Counted from the stretch's first letter, positions 44,872 to 55,981 are shown. The stretch: DNA of 64,000 bases from Hydrogenophaga taeniospiralis CCUG 15921 (GCF_001592305.1 NZ_BCWR01000013.1:1-64000), one strand, 5' to 3'. Numbers and translations are program-made. The notes: generated by a model not told the origin, from the letters alone.

Positions 44872-45510
44872 TCAGGGGCGGATCACGTCGGCCCCGGCGG
44901 GCGGCGTGAAGCGGAAGCGCTCGGCCTTCAGCGCCACGTTGTCCTGCCATTGGCCAAACGTCAGCACCGATCGCTGGCCCAGGCTGTCCGCGATCTCCAG
45001 CACGGCGAGCTGTCCCTGGCGAAACCCGACACGCACGCTCTGCAGCTGGCCGTCCTTGTTGCGCGGACGCGCCTCCAGCCATTCCAGCCCATCCTGCGCG
45101 GGCGCCGCCTGCAGCTCGAACACCTCGGACAGCGCGCGCATGTCGGTGCCCGCCGCAATCAGGGCGGCCGGCGTGCTACCCAGCACCTCTTGCTGCTTGC
45201 GCGCGGTCACCTGGTTGAGATCGACGTCGTACAACCAAAGCGTCTGGCCATCGGCCACGATGGTCTGCTCAAACGGCTTGGTGTATTCGAAACGGAAGCG
45301 GTTGGGCCGCAGGAACTCGAAGCGTCCGCTGGAGGTCTTGCTGCGCGCCACGGTTTCGCCCGTGCGCTTGGGCGAAGTCACGACCTGGGTGAAGCTGGCC
45401 TGCGCACTGTTGACGTCGCGCAGGAACTGCTCCAAGTCTTTCAGGCCATCGGCGTGGGCTGCGAAAGTGGTCAGCGCAAACGCTGCGGTGGTGAGAAGTT
45501 TTTTGATCAT
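44872..45510 (-). CDS. lolA: Outer-membrane lipoprotein carrier protein LolA
   Basis: A 212-residue periplasmic chaperone with a signal peptide (KKLLTTAAFALTTFAAHA). The mature protein has the LolA fold signatures FEFLRPNRFRFEYTKPFEQT and DGQTLWLYDVDLNQVTARK. It accepts lipoproteins from LolCDE and hands them to LolB. The ATG at 45510 gives the signal peptide; the open frame upstream to 45828 is out of phase with ftsK and is not coding. It lies 43 bases after the ftsK stop and is followed by rarA. Confidence 0.93.
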   Translation of the reverse strand: MIKKLLTTAAFALTTFAAHADGLKDLEQFLRDVNSAQASFTQVVTSPKRTGETVARSKTSSGRFEFLRPNRFRFEYTKPFEQTIVADGQTLWLYDVDLNQVTARKQQEVLGSTPAALIAAGTDMRALSEVFELQAAPAQDGLEWLEARPRNKDGQLQSVRVGFRQGQLAVLEIADSLGQRSVLTFGQWQDNVALKAERFRFTPPAGADVIRP

Positions 45511-45553
45511 GTCGGGTCGGACCCGTTTGCGGTCACAAGGTTGCACCGTGGGC

Positions 45554-47914
45554 TCATTCGCCACGTGACGGCACCAGAATGTCGCGCTGCCCGCTCGATG
45601 TGAGCGCACTGACCAGGCCCGCGTTTTCCATGTCCTCCAGCAGGCGGGCCGCGCGGTTGTAACCGATCTTGAGTTTGCGTTGCACGTAGGAAATGCTGGC
45701 CTTCCGGTCCTTGAGCACGATTTCGACCGCCTGGTCGTAGAGCGCGTCTTTTTCACCGTTGCCACCGCCACCGTCCCCGAACATGTCGCCACCCTCGCCA
45801 TCGCCCGCAGCGCTTTCCAGCACACCATCGATGTAGTTAGGCTCGCCGCCCTGCTCTTTCAGATAGGCCACCACACGGTGCACTTCGTCGTCGCTGACGA
45901 AAGCGCCATGCACCCGGATCGGAAACCCGGTGCCGGACGGCATGTACAGCATGTCGCCCATGCCGAGCAGGCTCTCGGCGCCCATCTGGTCGAGGATGGT
46001 GCGGCTGTCGATCTTGCTGCTCACCTGAAACGACAGGCGGGTGGGGATGTTTGCCTTGATCAGACCGGTGATCACGTCCACGCTGGGTCGCTGCGTGGCC
46101 AGAATAAGGTGGATGCCGGCGGCACGCGCCTTTTGCGCCAGGCGTGCGATCAATTCTTCGATCTTCTTGCCCACCACCATCATCAGGTCGGCCAGTTCGT
46201 CGATCACCACCACGATGTAGGGCAGGCGCTCCAGCGGTTCGGGTTGCTCGGGCGTCAGGCTAAAGGGGTTGCCGATGATTTCGCCACGCGCCCTGGCCTC
46301 GTCGATCTTCTGGTTGAAACCCGCGAGGTTGCGCACGCCCATCTTGCTCATGAGCTTGTAGCGCTTTTCCATTTCGCCCACACACCAGTTCAGGCCGTTG
46401 GCCGCGTGCTTCATGTCGGTCACCACCGGCGCGAGCAAGTGCGGGATGCCCTCATAGACGCTCATCTCCAGCATCTTCGGGTCGATCAGCAACAGGCGCA
46501 CGTCTTTCGCATCGGCCTTGTACAGCAGCGAGAGGATCATGGCGTTGATGCCGACCGACTTGCCCGAGCCGGTGGTACCGGCCACCAGGCAGTGCGGCAT
46601 CTTGGCCAGATCGGCCACGACGGGCTGACCGCCGATGTCCTTGCCCAGACCCATGGTCAACAGCGACTTGGCGTCGTTGTAGACCTGCGAGCCCAGGATT
46701 TCGCTGAGCTTGATCATCTGCCGCTTGGCGTTGGGCAGCTCCAGCGCCATCAGGTTCTTGCCGGGGATGGTCTCGATCACGCGGATCGACACCAGCGAGA
46801 GCGAGCGCGCCAGATCGCGACCCAGGTTGACGATCTGCGACCCCTTCACACCGGTGGCGGGCTCGATCTCGTAGCGCGTGATCACCGGGCCTGGCGCGGC
46901 CGCCACCACCCGCACTTCCACGCCGAAGTCCTTGAGCTTCTTCTCGATCAGGCGGCTGGTCATCTCCAGCGTCTGGCTGTCCACACCCGCCTGGTGCAGC
47001 GGCGCGCCGTCCAGCAGGTCCACCTGCGGCAGCTTGCTGTCGGGCATCTCGGTGAACAGCGGCTTCTGCCGCTCCTTGGCCACCCGCTCGCTCTTGGGCA
47101 CGTCGATCAGGGTGGGCTCGATCACCACCGGTATCGGGTGGTGTTCTTCAATCTCCACCCGCTCGACCTTGACCACTTCCTCGCGCTCGCGGGCCGCCTG
47201 CTCACCGATGCGCTGGTCTTCCACCGCTTCGCGTTTCTCGCGCCGGGCCTCAAACCAGCCGTCCAGCGTGAAGCCCAGGTGTTCGGCCCAGTGCCCCCAG
47301 GAAAAACGGAACACGCGCGGCAAGCACAACACCAGCAGCGCGAGCATGGCCAGCGCCGAACCCGTGAACCCCAGCCAGCGCATGGCCAGTGTTCCCACGG
47401 CCTGGCCCAGCACGCCACCCGCATGCCCTGGCAACAGCCCCTCAAGACGGTACAGCCGGCTCCATTCCAGCGTGGTGCTGGCCACCAGCAACAGGCCCAG
47501 CGCAAGCCAGAAAACGGCACGCCGACCCCGGATGCGTTGCCACACTGTGGCCTTTTCCAGGGCGTGCGCCTCGTCGTCCGCATCCAGCCCCTGATACCCC
47601 CGTATCCAGCGTGCCAGCGCCGACAGCCAAGCCCGCACACCGGCGAAAAAGCACCACCAGACTGAAAAGCCCAGCAGGAAATAGCTCCAGTCGGCCAGCA
47701 GGGCGCCGAACCGGCCACCCCAGTTGCCCGCCTCCGGCCGGGTACCCGTGGTGCTCCAGGCCGGGTCGGCCAGCGAGTGGCTCAGCAAGGCCAGCAACCA
47801 GAACGCCAGCGCTGCGGCGCCCAGCACGAGCCCGATCTCCTGGGCAAAACGGGTCACCCCCGCCGGCGCCGTGTTGGCGCGGTCGGCGTTGAGCGTGTTG
47901 AGTGAATAAGTCAT
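45554..47914 (-). CDS. ftsK: DNA translocase FtsK
   Basis: A 786-residue FtsK. Four to five N-terminal transmembrane helices (about residues 25-210) anchor it at the septum. A short charged linker (about 220-290) leads to the alpha/beta motor with Walker [13 protein letters not shown] and Walker [15 protein letters not shown]. After a Gly/Asp-rich spacer, the gamma winged-helix domain (about 720-786, [21 protein letters not shown]) reads KOPS sites. It moves chromosome dimers to dif for XerCD resolution. The linker is much shorter than in E. coli, as in many beta-proteobacteria. Confidence 0.95.
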   Translation of the reverse strand: MTYSLNTLNADRANTAPAGVTRFAQEIGLVLGAAALAFWLLALLSHSLADPAWSTTGTRPEAGNWGGRFGALLADWSYFLLGFSVWWCFFAGVRAWLSALARWIRGYQGLDADDEAHALEKATVWQRIRGRRAVFWLALGLLLVASTTLEWSRLYRLEGLLPGHAGGVLGQAVGTLAMRWLGFTGSALAMLALLVLCLPRVFRFSWGHWAEHLGFTLDGWFEARREKREAVEDQRIGEQAAREREEVVKVERVEIEEHHPIPVVIEPTLIDVPKSERVAKERQKPLFTEMPDSKLPQVDLLDGAPLHQAGVDSQTLEMTSRLIEKKLKDFGVEVRVVAAAPGPVITRYEIEPATGVKGSQIVNLGRDLARSLSLVSIRVIETIPGKNLMALELPNAKRQMIKLSEILGSQVYNDAKSLLTMGLGKDIGGQPVVADLAKMPHCLVAGTTGSGKSVGINAMILSLLYKADAKDVRLLLIDPKMLEMSVYEGIPHLLAPVVTDMKHAANGLNWCVGEMEKRYKLMSKMGVRNLAGFNQKIDEARARGEIIGNPFSLTPEQPEPLERLPYIVVVIDELADLMMVVGKKIEELIARLAQKARAAGIHLILATQRPSVDVITGLIKANIPTRLSFQVSSKIDSRTILDQMGAESLLGMGDMLYMPSGTGFPIRVHGAFVSDDEVHRVVAYLKEQGGEPNYIDGVLESAAGDGEGGDMFGDGGGGNGEKDALYDQAVEIVLKDRKASISYVQRKLKIGYNRAARLLEDMENAGLVSALTSSGQRDILVPSRGE

Positions 47915-48038
47915 AGGCTCCGCAATATTCCGGGGGCAAGCTTACCCCATGGAGATGCGTCTCCGCGCCCGCCGCAAGGGGCACCAAAGCACTGGCGAGC
48001 GGGCGGCCCGAAGCCACTCGCCGGACGGTCAGTGTCGT

Positions 48039-48713
48039 TCAACCCAGTGAATTGAGACGTTCCTTGATGACGGTGCTGCCGTCCTCAGCCAGCTCGATGA
48101 ACCCCCGATCCTCCAGGTCCTTCATCACCCGGCTGACCATCTCGCGCGAGGCGCCGATCATTTTCGCAACATCCTGGCGCGAGACCCTGTCGCGGATGAC
48201 GAGCTGGCCGTCCTTGCCGGGCTGCGCGAACTCCAGCAGCGCGCGGGCCACCCGGCCATACACATCCATCAGGGCGAGCGATTCGATCTTGCGATCGGCA
48301 TGGCGCAGGCGTTGCACCAGCCCTTTCATCACGGCATAGGCCATGGAGGTGTTTTCCGGCAGGCAGCGCGCGAACTCCACCCGCCCCAGGATCAGCACGT
48401 CGGTCTGCACCTCGGCTCGCACGGTGGCCGAATGCGGCTGGTTGTCGATCAGACTCATCTCACCCACGTAGTCGCCCGGGTTCATGGTGGCCAGGATCAC
48501 TTCACGACCGCGGCTGTCGGCGGTCACCACACGGGCCCGGCCCGTCAGCACGATGGCCAGGCAATTGGACTTTTTCCCCTGCTCGACGATGCATTCCCCG
48601 CGCTTGAAGCGCCGCTTGACCACCGCATCGGCCACCGATTCGGCCTGTGCCTGCGTCAGCGTGGAAAACAGCGGTACCCGGCGAATCAAATCCAGATTGG
48701 ACAGGATGGACAT
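48039..48713 (-). CDS. Crp/Fnr-family transcriptional regulator
   Basis: A 224-residue regulator. The cyclic-nucleotide-binding jelly roll (about residues 15-135) has NPGDYVGEMSLIDNQPHSATVRA, which keeps the GE.SL and R-S/T-A-type phosphate-cassette features. The helix-turn-helix (about 165-205) has VSRQDVAKMIGASREMVSRVMK. No Fnr cysteine cluster is visible, so a Crp/Clp-like ligand-binding or ligand-free regulator is likelier than an oxygen sensor. The ATG at 48713 (MSILSNLDLI) is the conserved start. It is divergent from trxB and upstream of ftsK on the same strand. Confidence 0.87.
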   Translation of the reverse strand: MSILSNLDLIRRVPLFSTLTQAQAESVADAVVKRRFKRGECIVEQGKKSNCLAIVLTGRARVVTADSRGREVILATMNPGDYVGEMSLIDNQPHSATVRAEVQTDVLILGRVEFARCLPENTSMAYAVMKGLVQRLRHADRKIESLALMDVYGRVARALLEFAQPGKDGQLVIRDRVSRQDVAKMIGASREMVSRVMKDLEDRGFIELAEDGSTVIKERLNSLG

Positions 48714-48795
48714 GCGTTTATTCCTATGCTTGAACTGCGGACGCAGCGCTCTTTCATACAATGACTCCAGTCACCGGCCCACCCTCCCAGGTTGA

Positions 48796-49818
<1,023 letters not shown>

Positions 49819-49838
49819 GCCCTTCCCGCCGGGCGGTG

Positions 49839-49868
49839 TTGGCCAGGCCAACCCACCCGCGCTATAAT
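49839..49868 (+). promoter_or_regulatory. Promoter for rpmB-rpmG
   Basis: TTGGCC (49839-49844), an 18-base spacer and a perfect TATAAT (49863-49868). The -35 lies inside a 7-bp palindrome GTTGGCC-A-GGCCAAC (49838-49852). The predicted start leaves a leader of about 155 bases before rpmB. Confidence 0.75.
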
Positions 49869-50029
49869 TCAAGGCTTTGCTGCGTTTGACCGGTTTCGGT
49901 TGTGCGTGACGAATTCGGGTTACCGCCACCCTTTCCTGGCGAGGTGAGGCTGGAACGCCAGATGCAGAACGGACACCTGTCCACCGGCATCCTGGGCCAA
50001 CAGCTGTATAGAAGTATCGGAGTGTCCTC

Positions 50030-50263
50030 ATGGCACGCGTCTGCGACGTCACGGGCAAGAAGCCCATGGTCGGGAACAACGTTTCCCACGCCAACAACAA
50101 AACCAAGCGCCGGTTCCTGCCGAACCTGCAATACCGCCGTTTCTGGGTCGAGAGCGAAAACCGCTGGGTTCGCCTTCGCGTGTCGGGCGCTGCCCTGCGC
50201 CTGATCGACAAGAACGGCATAGATGCCGTGCTCGCTGACCTGCGCGCACGCGGCCAGGCATAA
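50030..50263 (+). CDS. rpmB: Ribosomal protein bL28
   Basis: A 77-residue protein with the bL28 pattern [38 protein letters not shown] and [19 protein letters not shown]. It is a large-subunit protein needed for ribosome assembly. Length is normal (77-78). It is followed 12 bases later by rpmG in the conserved pair and preceded by an unusually long leader. Confidence 0.97.
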   Translation: MARVCDVTGKKPMVGNNVSHANNKTKRRFLPNLQYRRFWVESENRWVRLRVSGAALRLIDKNGIDAVLADLRARGQA

Positions 50264-50275
50264 GGAGCACACACC

Positions 50276-50446
50276 ATGGCAACCAAAGGCGGACGCGAAA
50301 AGATCAAGCTGGAATCCACTGCGGGTACCGGCCACTTTTACACCACGACCAAAAACAAGAAGACCACGCCCGAGAAGATGCTGATCAAAAAATTTGATCC
50401 CAAAGCTCGCAAGCACGTGGATTACAAGGAAATCAAGCTGAAGTAA
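50276..50446 (+). CDS. rpmG: Ribosomal protein bL33
   Basis: A 56-residue protein, too short for many gene callers' cut-offs. It reads [20 protein letters not shown], then [19 protein letters not shown] and ends DYKEIKLK, a clear zinc-free bL33. It is cotranscribed with rpmB; AAGGAG lies 9 bases upstream of the ATG. A strong intrinsic terminator begins about 25 bases after its stop. Confidence 0.97.
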   Translation: MATKGGREKIKLESTAGTGHFYTTTKNKKTTPEKMLIKKFDPKARKHVDYKEIKLK

Positions 50447-50472
50447 TTCAGCCGGTTCTCCCAACAAAAAAA

Positions 50473-50498
50473 GCCGCTGTGAAAACAGCGGCTTTTTT
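50473..50498 (+). terminator. Intrinsic terminator after rpmG
   Basis: An 8-bp perfect stem GCCGCTGT/ACAGCGGC with GAAA loop, followed by six T. A-run on the 5' side suggests it may also work for the converging desaturase gene. Confidence 0.93.
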
Positions 50499-50552
50499 GT
50501 TTGTCGGCGACCACACTCGACTCGTTCCGGAACGAAGTGCCTCTATCCCAGA

Positions 50553-50628
50553 AGGCCGCGGAACCGGCTCCGCCGGGCCGCCAGCGTTGCCCCCCTTGAG
50601 GGGGTGACGCGCCGCGGGGGTGGGACAT
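50553..50628. repeat. GC-rich intergenic repeat, copy C
   Basis: Same orientation as copy B: GCGGAACCGGCTCCGCCGGGCC, GCGTTGCCCCCTTGAGGGGG, then GTGACGCGCCGCGGGGGTGGGA. It lies between the rpmG terminator and the desaturase stop. Confidence 0.7.
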
Positions 50629-50635
50629 CAGACCC

Positions 50636-51862
50636 TCAAGCGTGCGCGGAGCGCAGACGAATCGAGAAGTCGCGCAGCGCGGCGATACCACTTTCTTCAG
50701 CGCGACGACACCAAGCCTGCAGGTCACTGGCAAGCTGCTCGCGCGTGGCGTTTGTGCTGGACCACAGCGCACGCAGCTCTTCGCGCATGGTCACCATCTT
50801 GTCGAGCACCGGATGTTCGGCCCGGGCCAGCGCCAGTTGAGGCTTGACTTCGGCCGGCACCTTGTCGTCGTCGCGGTGCAGCCAGCGGCGAGCCGCGTCC
50901 AGAACCGAAGCGTCGGCACTGCGGGACTTCAACCCCTCGATCTCGCGCTTGCAGGCAGTGCGCAGCTCGCGCGCGAATCCGGCCATAACCTCATACCGGT
51001 TGGCAATGATGGCTTCCAGCGTTTTTTCATCTGCCACCGGCTTCACGTCGCCAAAGGCCATCTTCGGTGGCAACTTTTTCACGCGCGCCAGACCCAGCGA
51101 CTTGAGCACGCTGATATAGAGCCAGCCAATATCAAACTCGTAAGGTTTGACCGACAGCTTGGCGGATGTGGGGTAGGTGTGGTGGTTGTTGTGCAGCTCT
51201 TCGCCGCCAATGAGAATGCCCCATGGCGAGACGTTGGTGCTGGCATCGGTCGCTTCGAAGTTGCGGTAACCCCACCAGTGGCCAATGCCGTTGATGATGC
51301 CGGCCGCGGTGATCGGAATCCAGATCATCTGAATAGCCCATACCGTCAGGCCCAACACGCCAAACATGGCGACATTGATGATCAGCATCAGGCTCACGCC
51401 CAGGCGCGAACGCCCGGTGTACACATGGCGCTCGATCCAGTCGTCCGGCGTGTTGTGCCCGTAGCGCTCCAGGGTTTCCTGGTTCTTGGCTTCGGCCCGG
51501 TACAACTCGCTGCCCTCCCAGAACACCTTCTTGATGCCAAACACCACTGGGCTGTGAGGATCACCCTCGTGTTCACACTTGGCGTGGTGTTTGCGGTGAA
51601 TGGCCGTCCACTCCTTGGTAACCATGCCGGTGGTCATCCAGAGCCAGAAGCGGAAAAAATGCGAGGCCACCGGGTGCAGGTCCAGTGCGCGGTGCGCCGA
51701 ATGGCGATGGAGGTAAATGGTGACACTCGCAATGGTGACATGGGTCAACACCAGTGCCACCACCATGGCCTGCCACCACGACGCACCGGTCAGACCGTGG
51801 GCCAGGAACTGGATCAGGCCATCCCACAGAAGGGAAAAAGCCCCCGAATCAGAAGAGAACAT
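50636..51862 (-). CDS. Membrane fatty acid desaturase (acyl-CoA/acyl-lipid delta-9 type)
   Basis: A 408-residue membrane di-iron desaturase. The three histidine boxes are HRHSAH (about residue 52), HRKHH (about residue 89) and HNNHH (about residue 225). Hydrophobic helix pairs flank them. It introduces a cis double bond into saturated acyl chains and so tunes membrane fluidity. The ATG at 51862 is chosen because AGGA lies 5-6 bases upstream; the open frame continues to 51919. The protein has about 150 residues after the last His box, a longer cytoplasmic tail (helical, charged) than minimal delta-9 desaturases. Substrate form (CoA, ACP or lipid) is not decidable here. Confidence 0.9.
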   Translation of the reverse strand: MFSSDSGAFSLLWDGLIQFLAHGLTGASWWQAMVVALVLTHVTIASVTIYLHRHSAHRALDLHPVASHFFRFWLWMTTGMVTKEWTAIHRKHHAKCEHEGDPHSPVVFGIKKVFWEGSELYRAEAKNQETLERYGHNTPDDWIERHVYTGRSRLGVSLMLIINVAMFGVLGLTVWAIQMIWIPITAAGIINGIGHWWGYRNFEATDASTNVSPWGILIGGEELHNNHHTYPTSAKLSVKPYEFDIGWLYISVLKSLGLARVKKLPPKMAFGDVKPVADEKTLEAIIANRYEVMAGFARELRTACKREIEGLKSRSADASVLDAARRWLHRDDDKVPAEVKPQLALARAEHPVLDKMVTMREELRALWSSTNATREQLASDLQAWCRRAEESGIAALRDFSIRLRSAHA

Positions 51863-52029
51863 TGATTTCCTAAAAGAACGCCTGGAAGCGTCCATATCAA
51901 ACAGGCCAGGCTCGCGCACACAGCGGGCCGAAGGGAGCCTTTGATTTTAAGGGCGAGGGTGAAAAACACCTAGCCACAACCACCCGACCGGCGAAAGCTC
52001 AGATGAAAATCGGGTGTTTTACCGGTTTT

Positions 52030-53298
52030 TCAAGGCTTTTTCCGCCAGACGGCAGCAAAGAAGCCATCTGTTGCATGCCGATGCGGCCACAGACGCAGCC
52101 AGCGCCCCCGCTCACCCGAACACAAAGCCGCAGCCTGCGGCACATGCAGAGCGTCCAGCAGGGCAGACACGGGTACCTCTTCGAATTCAGGATGGGCCAG
52201 GGCAAAGGCTTCGCAAACCGCCTCATTCTCCGCCCGCAGCAGACTGCAGGTGGCGTACACAAGCCGCCCGTCTGGCTTGAGCAGGCGCGCAGCGCTGTGC
52301 AGGATGGCCTGTTGCAGTTCCGCCTGCGCGGCCACGGTCTGCGGTGTTTGCCGCCATTTCAGGTCGGGGCTGCGACGCAAAGTGCCCAGGCCAGAACACG
52401 GTGCATCGACCAGTACACGGTCGATCTTGCCCGCTAGGCGCTTGATGCGGTCGTCGCGCTCGTGGGCGATGGCCACGGGGTGCACATTCGACAGTCCGCT
52501 GCGTGCCAGTCGGGGTTTGAGGGCATCGAGCCGATGACCAGAGGTGTCGAACGCATACAGGCGTCCGCTGTTGCGCATGGCCGCGCCAATGGCCAGCGTT
52601 TTGCCGCCCGCGCCCGCGCAAAAGTCCACCACCATTTCGCCACGCTTGGCGTCCAGCAGCAGTGCCAGCAGCTGTGATCCTTCGTCCTGCACTTCCACGT
52701 CGCCCTGCACAAAGGCCGGCAGTTTGGTCAGTGAAGGTTTGCCCTGCAGTCGGATGCCCAACGGGGAATATGGGGTGGCCTCACAGGCCAACCCCGCCTG
52801 GCGCAACTCGGCCAAGACCACTTCGCGCTTTTTCTTCAGCACATTGACGCGCAGATCCAGCGCAGCCGGCTGGTTCAGACTGGCCACAAGCGCATCGAAC
52901 TCGTCACCCACCTGCTCGCGCAGTGCGCTGGCCAGCCAATCGGGCAGGTTGTGGCGGTGCTGCGCCATCAGGTCGGCGTCGTTCACCGCCAGACAGTGGT
53001 CCCACCAGGTCTTTTCCGCGTCGGTCAACGCGCTCTTGAGAAAGTCGCGATCCCCCGGGAAACCCAGGATGGCGAGTCGGCGCCACTTGGAACCGGTGCC
53101 GGAGCGGGCCAGCCATTCGAACTTCAGGCGCTCGCGCAGGATGGCGTAAACCGTGTCCGACAACGTGGCGCGCTCGCGCGGGCCGAGTGACCGGTTCTCC
53201 CGGAAATGGCGCGCGACCACGGCGTCGGTGGGATGGTCAAATTTGAAAACCTGTTCGATCAGGGCGGAACATTCGTCCAGGAGGGCTTTGGGGTGCAT
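52030..53298 (-). CDS. rsmB: RsmB-type 16S rRNA (cytosine-C5)-methyltransferase
   Basis: A 422-residue NOL1/NOP2/Sun-family enzyme. An N-terminal helical region resembling NusB (about residues 1-130) precedes the Rossmann methyltransferase with SAM motif DFCAGAGGKTLA, the catalytic DAPCSGLGTLRR and the second cysteine in ATCSLL. It methylates a cytosine in rRNA; position 967 would be the RsmB target, but other RsmB-like paralogues exist in this order. The ATG at 53298 is 34 bases from the divergent prfC start. Confidence 0.85.
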   Translation of the reverse strand: MHPKALLDECSALIEQVFKFDHPTDAVVARHFRENRSLGPRERATLSDTVYAILRERLKFEWLARSGTGSKWRRLAILGFPGDRDFLKSALTDAEKTWWDHCLAVNDADLMAQHRHNLPDWLASALREQVGDEFDALVASLNQPAALDLRVNVLKKKREVVLAELRQAGLACEATPYSPLGIRLQGKPSLTKLPAFVQGDVEVQDEGSQLLALLLDAKRGEMVVDFCAGAGGKTLAIGAAMRNSGRLYAFDTSGHRLDALKPRLARSGLSNVHPVAIAHERDDRIKRLAGKIDRVLVDAPCSGLGTLRRSPDLKWRQTPQTVAAQAELQQAILHSAARLLKPDGRLVYATCSLLRAENEAVCEAFALAHPEFEEVPVSALLDALHVPQAAALCSGERGRWLRLWPHRHATDGFFAAVWRKKP

Positions 53299-53332
53299 CG
53301 TCCTATTGTCCCACCCGCGATAATCATGAGCT

Positions 53333-54952
53333 ATGTCCGAAATTGCCCAACAGGTGAAGCGTCGCCGTACCTTCGCCATCATTTCCCACCCCGACGCGGG
53401 TAAAACGACCCTGACCGAGAAGCTGCTGCTGTTCTCGGGCGCCATCAACATCGCTGGATCGGTGAAGGCGCGCAAGGCTGCGCGCCACGCCACGTCCGAC
53501 TGGATGGAGATCGAAAAGCAGCGCGGCATCTCCGTGGCGTCGTCGGTGATGCAGATGGAATACCGCGACTGCGTGATCAACCTGCTCGACACGCCCGGTC
53601 ACCAGGATTTCAGCGAGGACACCTACCGCGTGCTCACCGCCGTGGATGCCGCGTTGATGGTGATCGACGCTGGCAATGGTGTGGAACCTCAGACGCGGCG
53701 ACTGCTGCAGGTCTGCCGCGCGCGCAACACACCCATCCTCACCTTCGTCAACAAGATGGACCGCGAGGTGCAGGCGCCGCTGGACCTGATGGACGAGATC
53801 GAGCGTGAACTGGGCATGACGGTCGTGCCATTCACCTGGCCCGTGGGCATGGGCAAGACCTTCCGCGGTGTGTACGACCGCCGAACCGACCAGATGCGCG
53901 TGTTCGCAGCGGGCGAAGACCGCAGGGGCGGTGACGAGGAAGTGCTGGCCGGATTGGACAACGCCGAGAGCCTGAAGCGCTTCGGCGCCGAGTTCGAACA
54001 GGCCAAAGGCGAACTGGAACTGGTCGAAGGCGCTTCGCCCGCGTTCGACGAAGAACAGTTCCTGGCGGGCAAACAGACACCCATGCTGTTCGGCTCGGCG
54101 GTCAATAACTTCGGCGTGCGCGAGGTGCTGGATGCACTGGTGGACCTGGCGCCGCCTCCGGGCGACCGCCCCGCCATCCAGCGTGTGGTGCACCCTGAAG
54201 AGCCGAAGTTCACCGGCGTGGTGTTCAAGATCCAGGCCAACATGGACCCGGCGCACCGCGACCGCATCGCCTTCGTGCGCGTGGCCAGCGGCCACTTTGA
54301 ACGCGGCATGAAGCTCAGGGTGGTGCGCAGCGGCAAGGATCTGCGGCCCAATACCGTGGTGAGCTTTTTGTCGCAGCGGCGCGAGCTGCTCGACGAGGCG
54401 TTTGCTGGCGACATCATCGGCATCCCGAACCATGGCGTGTTGCAGCTCGGAGACACACTCACCGAAGGTGAGAACCTGCAGTTCACCGGCCTGCCCTTCT
54501 TCGCGCCGGAAATCATCCGAAGTGTGGAAGTGGCCGACCCGTTGCGCAGCAAGCAATTGCGCGCCGGCCTGACCCAACTCGGTGAAGAGGGCGCGATCCA
54601 GGTATTCCGTCCGGTGGCGGGTTCGGTTCTGCTACTGGGCGCTGTGGGCCAACTGCAGTTCGAGGTGGTGGCGCATCGCCTGGAGCACGAATACGGCGTC
54701 AAGGCCCGCATCATGGGAAGCCCCTACCAGGTGGCCCGCTGGGTGACCTGTGCGCCGGAAGATGGTGGCGAGGTCGAGCTGAAAAAATTCATCGACGCCA
54801 ACAGCCATCGGGTGGCGCTGGACGCGGTGGATGCACCCACGCTCCTGGTCGACCACCAGGCGACGCTGCGCGCCGTGGAAGCCAATTGGCCAAAAATCAA
54901 ATTCCACGCGATGCGCGAGCACGCGGGTCTTGTGTTCCACAAGGGCGTGTGA
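53333..54952 (+). CDS. prfC: Peptide chain release factor 3
   Basis: A 539-residue translational GTPase. G1 is SHPDAGKTTLTEK, G2 region RGISVASSVMQ, G3 DTPGHQDF and G4 NKMDR. Length and the C-terminal half (HRLEHEYGVKARIMGSPYQVARW) fit RF3 and not EF-G. It recycles RF1/RF2 after termination. It is divergent from the rsmB-like gene and ends at a bidirectional terminator shared with the porin gene. Confidence 0.96.
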   Translation: MSEIAQQVKRRRTFAIISHPDAGKTTLTEKLLLFSGAINIAGSVKARKAARHATSDWMEIEKQRGISVASSVMQMEYRDCVINLLDTPGHQDFSEDTYRVLTAVDAALMVIDAGNGVEPQTRRLLQVCRARNTPILTFVNKMDREVQAPLDLMDEIERELGMTVVPFTWPVGMGKTFRGVYDRRTDQMRVFAAGEDRRGGDEEVLAGLDNAESLKRFGAEFEQAKGELELVEGASPAFDEEQFLAGKQTPMLFGSAVNNFGVREVLDALVDLAPPPGDRPAIQRVVHPEEPKFTGVVFKIQANMDPAHRDRIAFVRVASGHFERGMKLRVVRSGKDLRPNTVVSFLSQRRELLDEAFAGDIIGIPNHGVLQLGDTLTEGENLQFTGLPFFAPEIIRSVEVADPLRSKQLRAGLTQLGEEGAIQVFRPVAGSVLLLGAVGQLQFEVVAHRLEHEYGVKARIMGSPYQVARWVTCAPEDGGEVELKKFIDANSHRVALDAVDAPTLLVDHQATLRAVEANWPKIKFHAMREHAGLVFHKGV

Positions 54953-55000
54953 CCACCGTGTCTGCACGTTCCTTCTTGTGAAGGCGTAGGCCAGGCAAAT

Positions 55001-55036
55001 AAAAAAGGCCGCTGGGGTTGCCCCCAGCGGCCTTTT
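55001..55036. terminator. Bidirectional intrinsic terminator between prfC and porin
   Basis: An 11-bp perfect stem (55007-55017 with 55022-55032) with a short loop, flanked by six A on the left and TTTT on the right, so it can terminate both the plus-strand prfC and the minus-strand porin transcripts. Confidence 0.92.
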
Positions 55037-55072
55037 GTTCAACTGAGTCAAGCAGCCTTGCGGCCGCCCAGA

Positions 55073-55981
55073 TCAGAAGGTGTGCTTGACGCCAGCGGCG
55101 AACAGGCTGGTGTCGCCAGCAGCCTTGTTTTCCTTGCGGAAGCCGGTGTACAGCGTGGTGCGCTTGGACATGGAGTAAGCCACGCCCAGGCCAACGCTGT
55201 TGCGGTTGTCGCCACCGTCAACCTTGGACGATGCCAGGCCGGTCGACAGGGTCAGAGCAGAACCCAGGGGAACGTCGGCACCGAAAGAGTACTCGGTGGT
55301 CTTGGAACCCACTTCAGGTTTGACCTGACCGTAGCCAGCCAGCAGCTTGACAACGCCGAGGTCGTAGGAACCGTTCAGGCGGGTGAACTTGTTGCCGGTG
55401 CGATCAGCTTCGTCTTGGTAACCAAAACCCACGTAGACCGGGCCACCTTCGTACTTGACGTTCACAGAAGTCACCTTCTGCTTGGAGCCGTCCAGCGCGT
55501 AGCTGACGGCACCGCTCACGCCACCGAAGGACGGAGAAGCGTAATAGATGTTGGAGCCGGGGTTGCTGATGTAACCGGTCGAAGCCCACACCACGGTCGG
55601 GGCCAGAACGGAATCGAACACGGGGTTGGTGGCGCCGGAGATGTCGTCGTAGGCGGTGTACACGTTGCCCAGCTTCACTTCGCCGAAGCCGCCAGCCAGA
55701 CCGACGTAGGCCTGACGGGCAAAGCCGTTGCCTTTCAGGGCGCCGGTGGTCAGGTCAATGCCTTCTTCGAACAGGAAGTTGGCTTTCAGGCCACCACCGA
55801 GGTCTTCGGTGCCCTTGAAGCCCAGACGGCTGGTGCTCACGCCGCCAGAGGCGAGCTGAGCGCTCGAACCCTTGGCTTTGACCAAGGCGATATCAGCAAT
55901 ACCGTACAAGCTCACGGAAGATTGGGCAAAAGCGGCGCCGGAGGCTGCCAGAACGGCCAAAGCAATCAGAGTTTTCTTCAT
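55073..55981 (-). CDS. Gram-negative general porin (beta-proteobacterial type)
   Basis: A 302-residue outer-membrane porin with signal peptide MKKTLIALAVLAASGAAFAQ. The mature start SSVSLYGIADIALVKAKG and the LGFKGTEDLGGGLKANF segment are hallmarks of Burkholderiales 16-strand porins. It ends in the BAM-recognised C-terminal phenylalanine (HTF). It should form trimers for passive diffusion of small solutes. It is a paralogue of the porin at 56260, with about 280 bases and a terminator between them. At roughly 280 mature residues it is shorter than many Burkholderia porins (about 340-360). Confidence 0.93.
   Translation of the reverse strand: MKKTLIALAVLAASGAAFAQSSVSLYGIADIALVKAKGSSAQLASGGVSTSRLGFKGTEDLGGGLKANFLFEEGIDLTTGALKGNGFARQAYVGLAGGFGEVKLGNVYTAYDDISGATNPVFDSVLAPTVVWASTGYISNPGSNIYYASPSFGGVSGAVSYALDGSKQKVTSVNVKYEGGPVYVGFGYQDEADRTGNKFTRLNGSYDLGVVKLLAGYGQVKPEVGSKTTEYSFGADVPLGSALTLSTGLASSKVDGGDNRNSVGLGVAYSMSKRTTLYTGFRKENKAAGDTSLFAAGVKHTF

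Noticed and set aside
44872..45828. Longer LolA reading starting inside ftsK
   Set aside because: The extra 106 residues come from an out-of-phase frame over the FtsK C-terminus. The ATG at 45510 gives a proper signal peptide.
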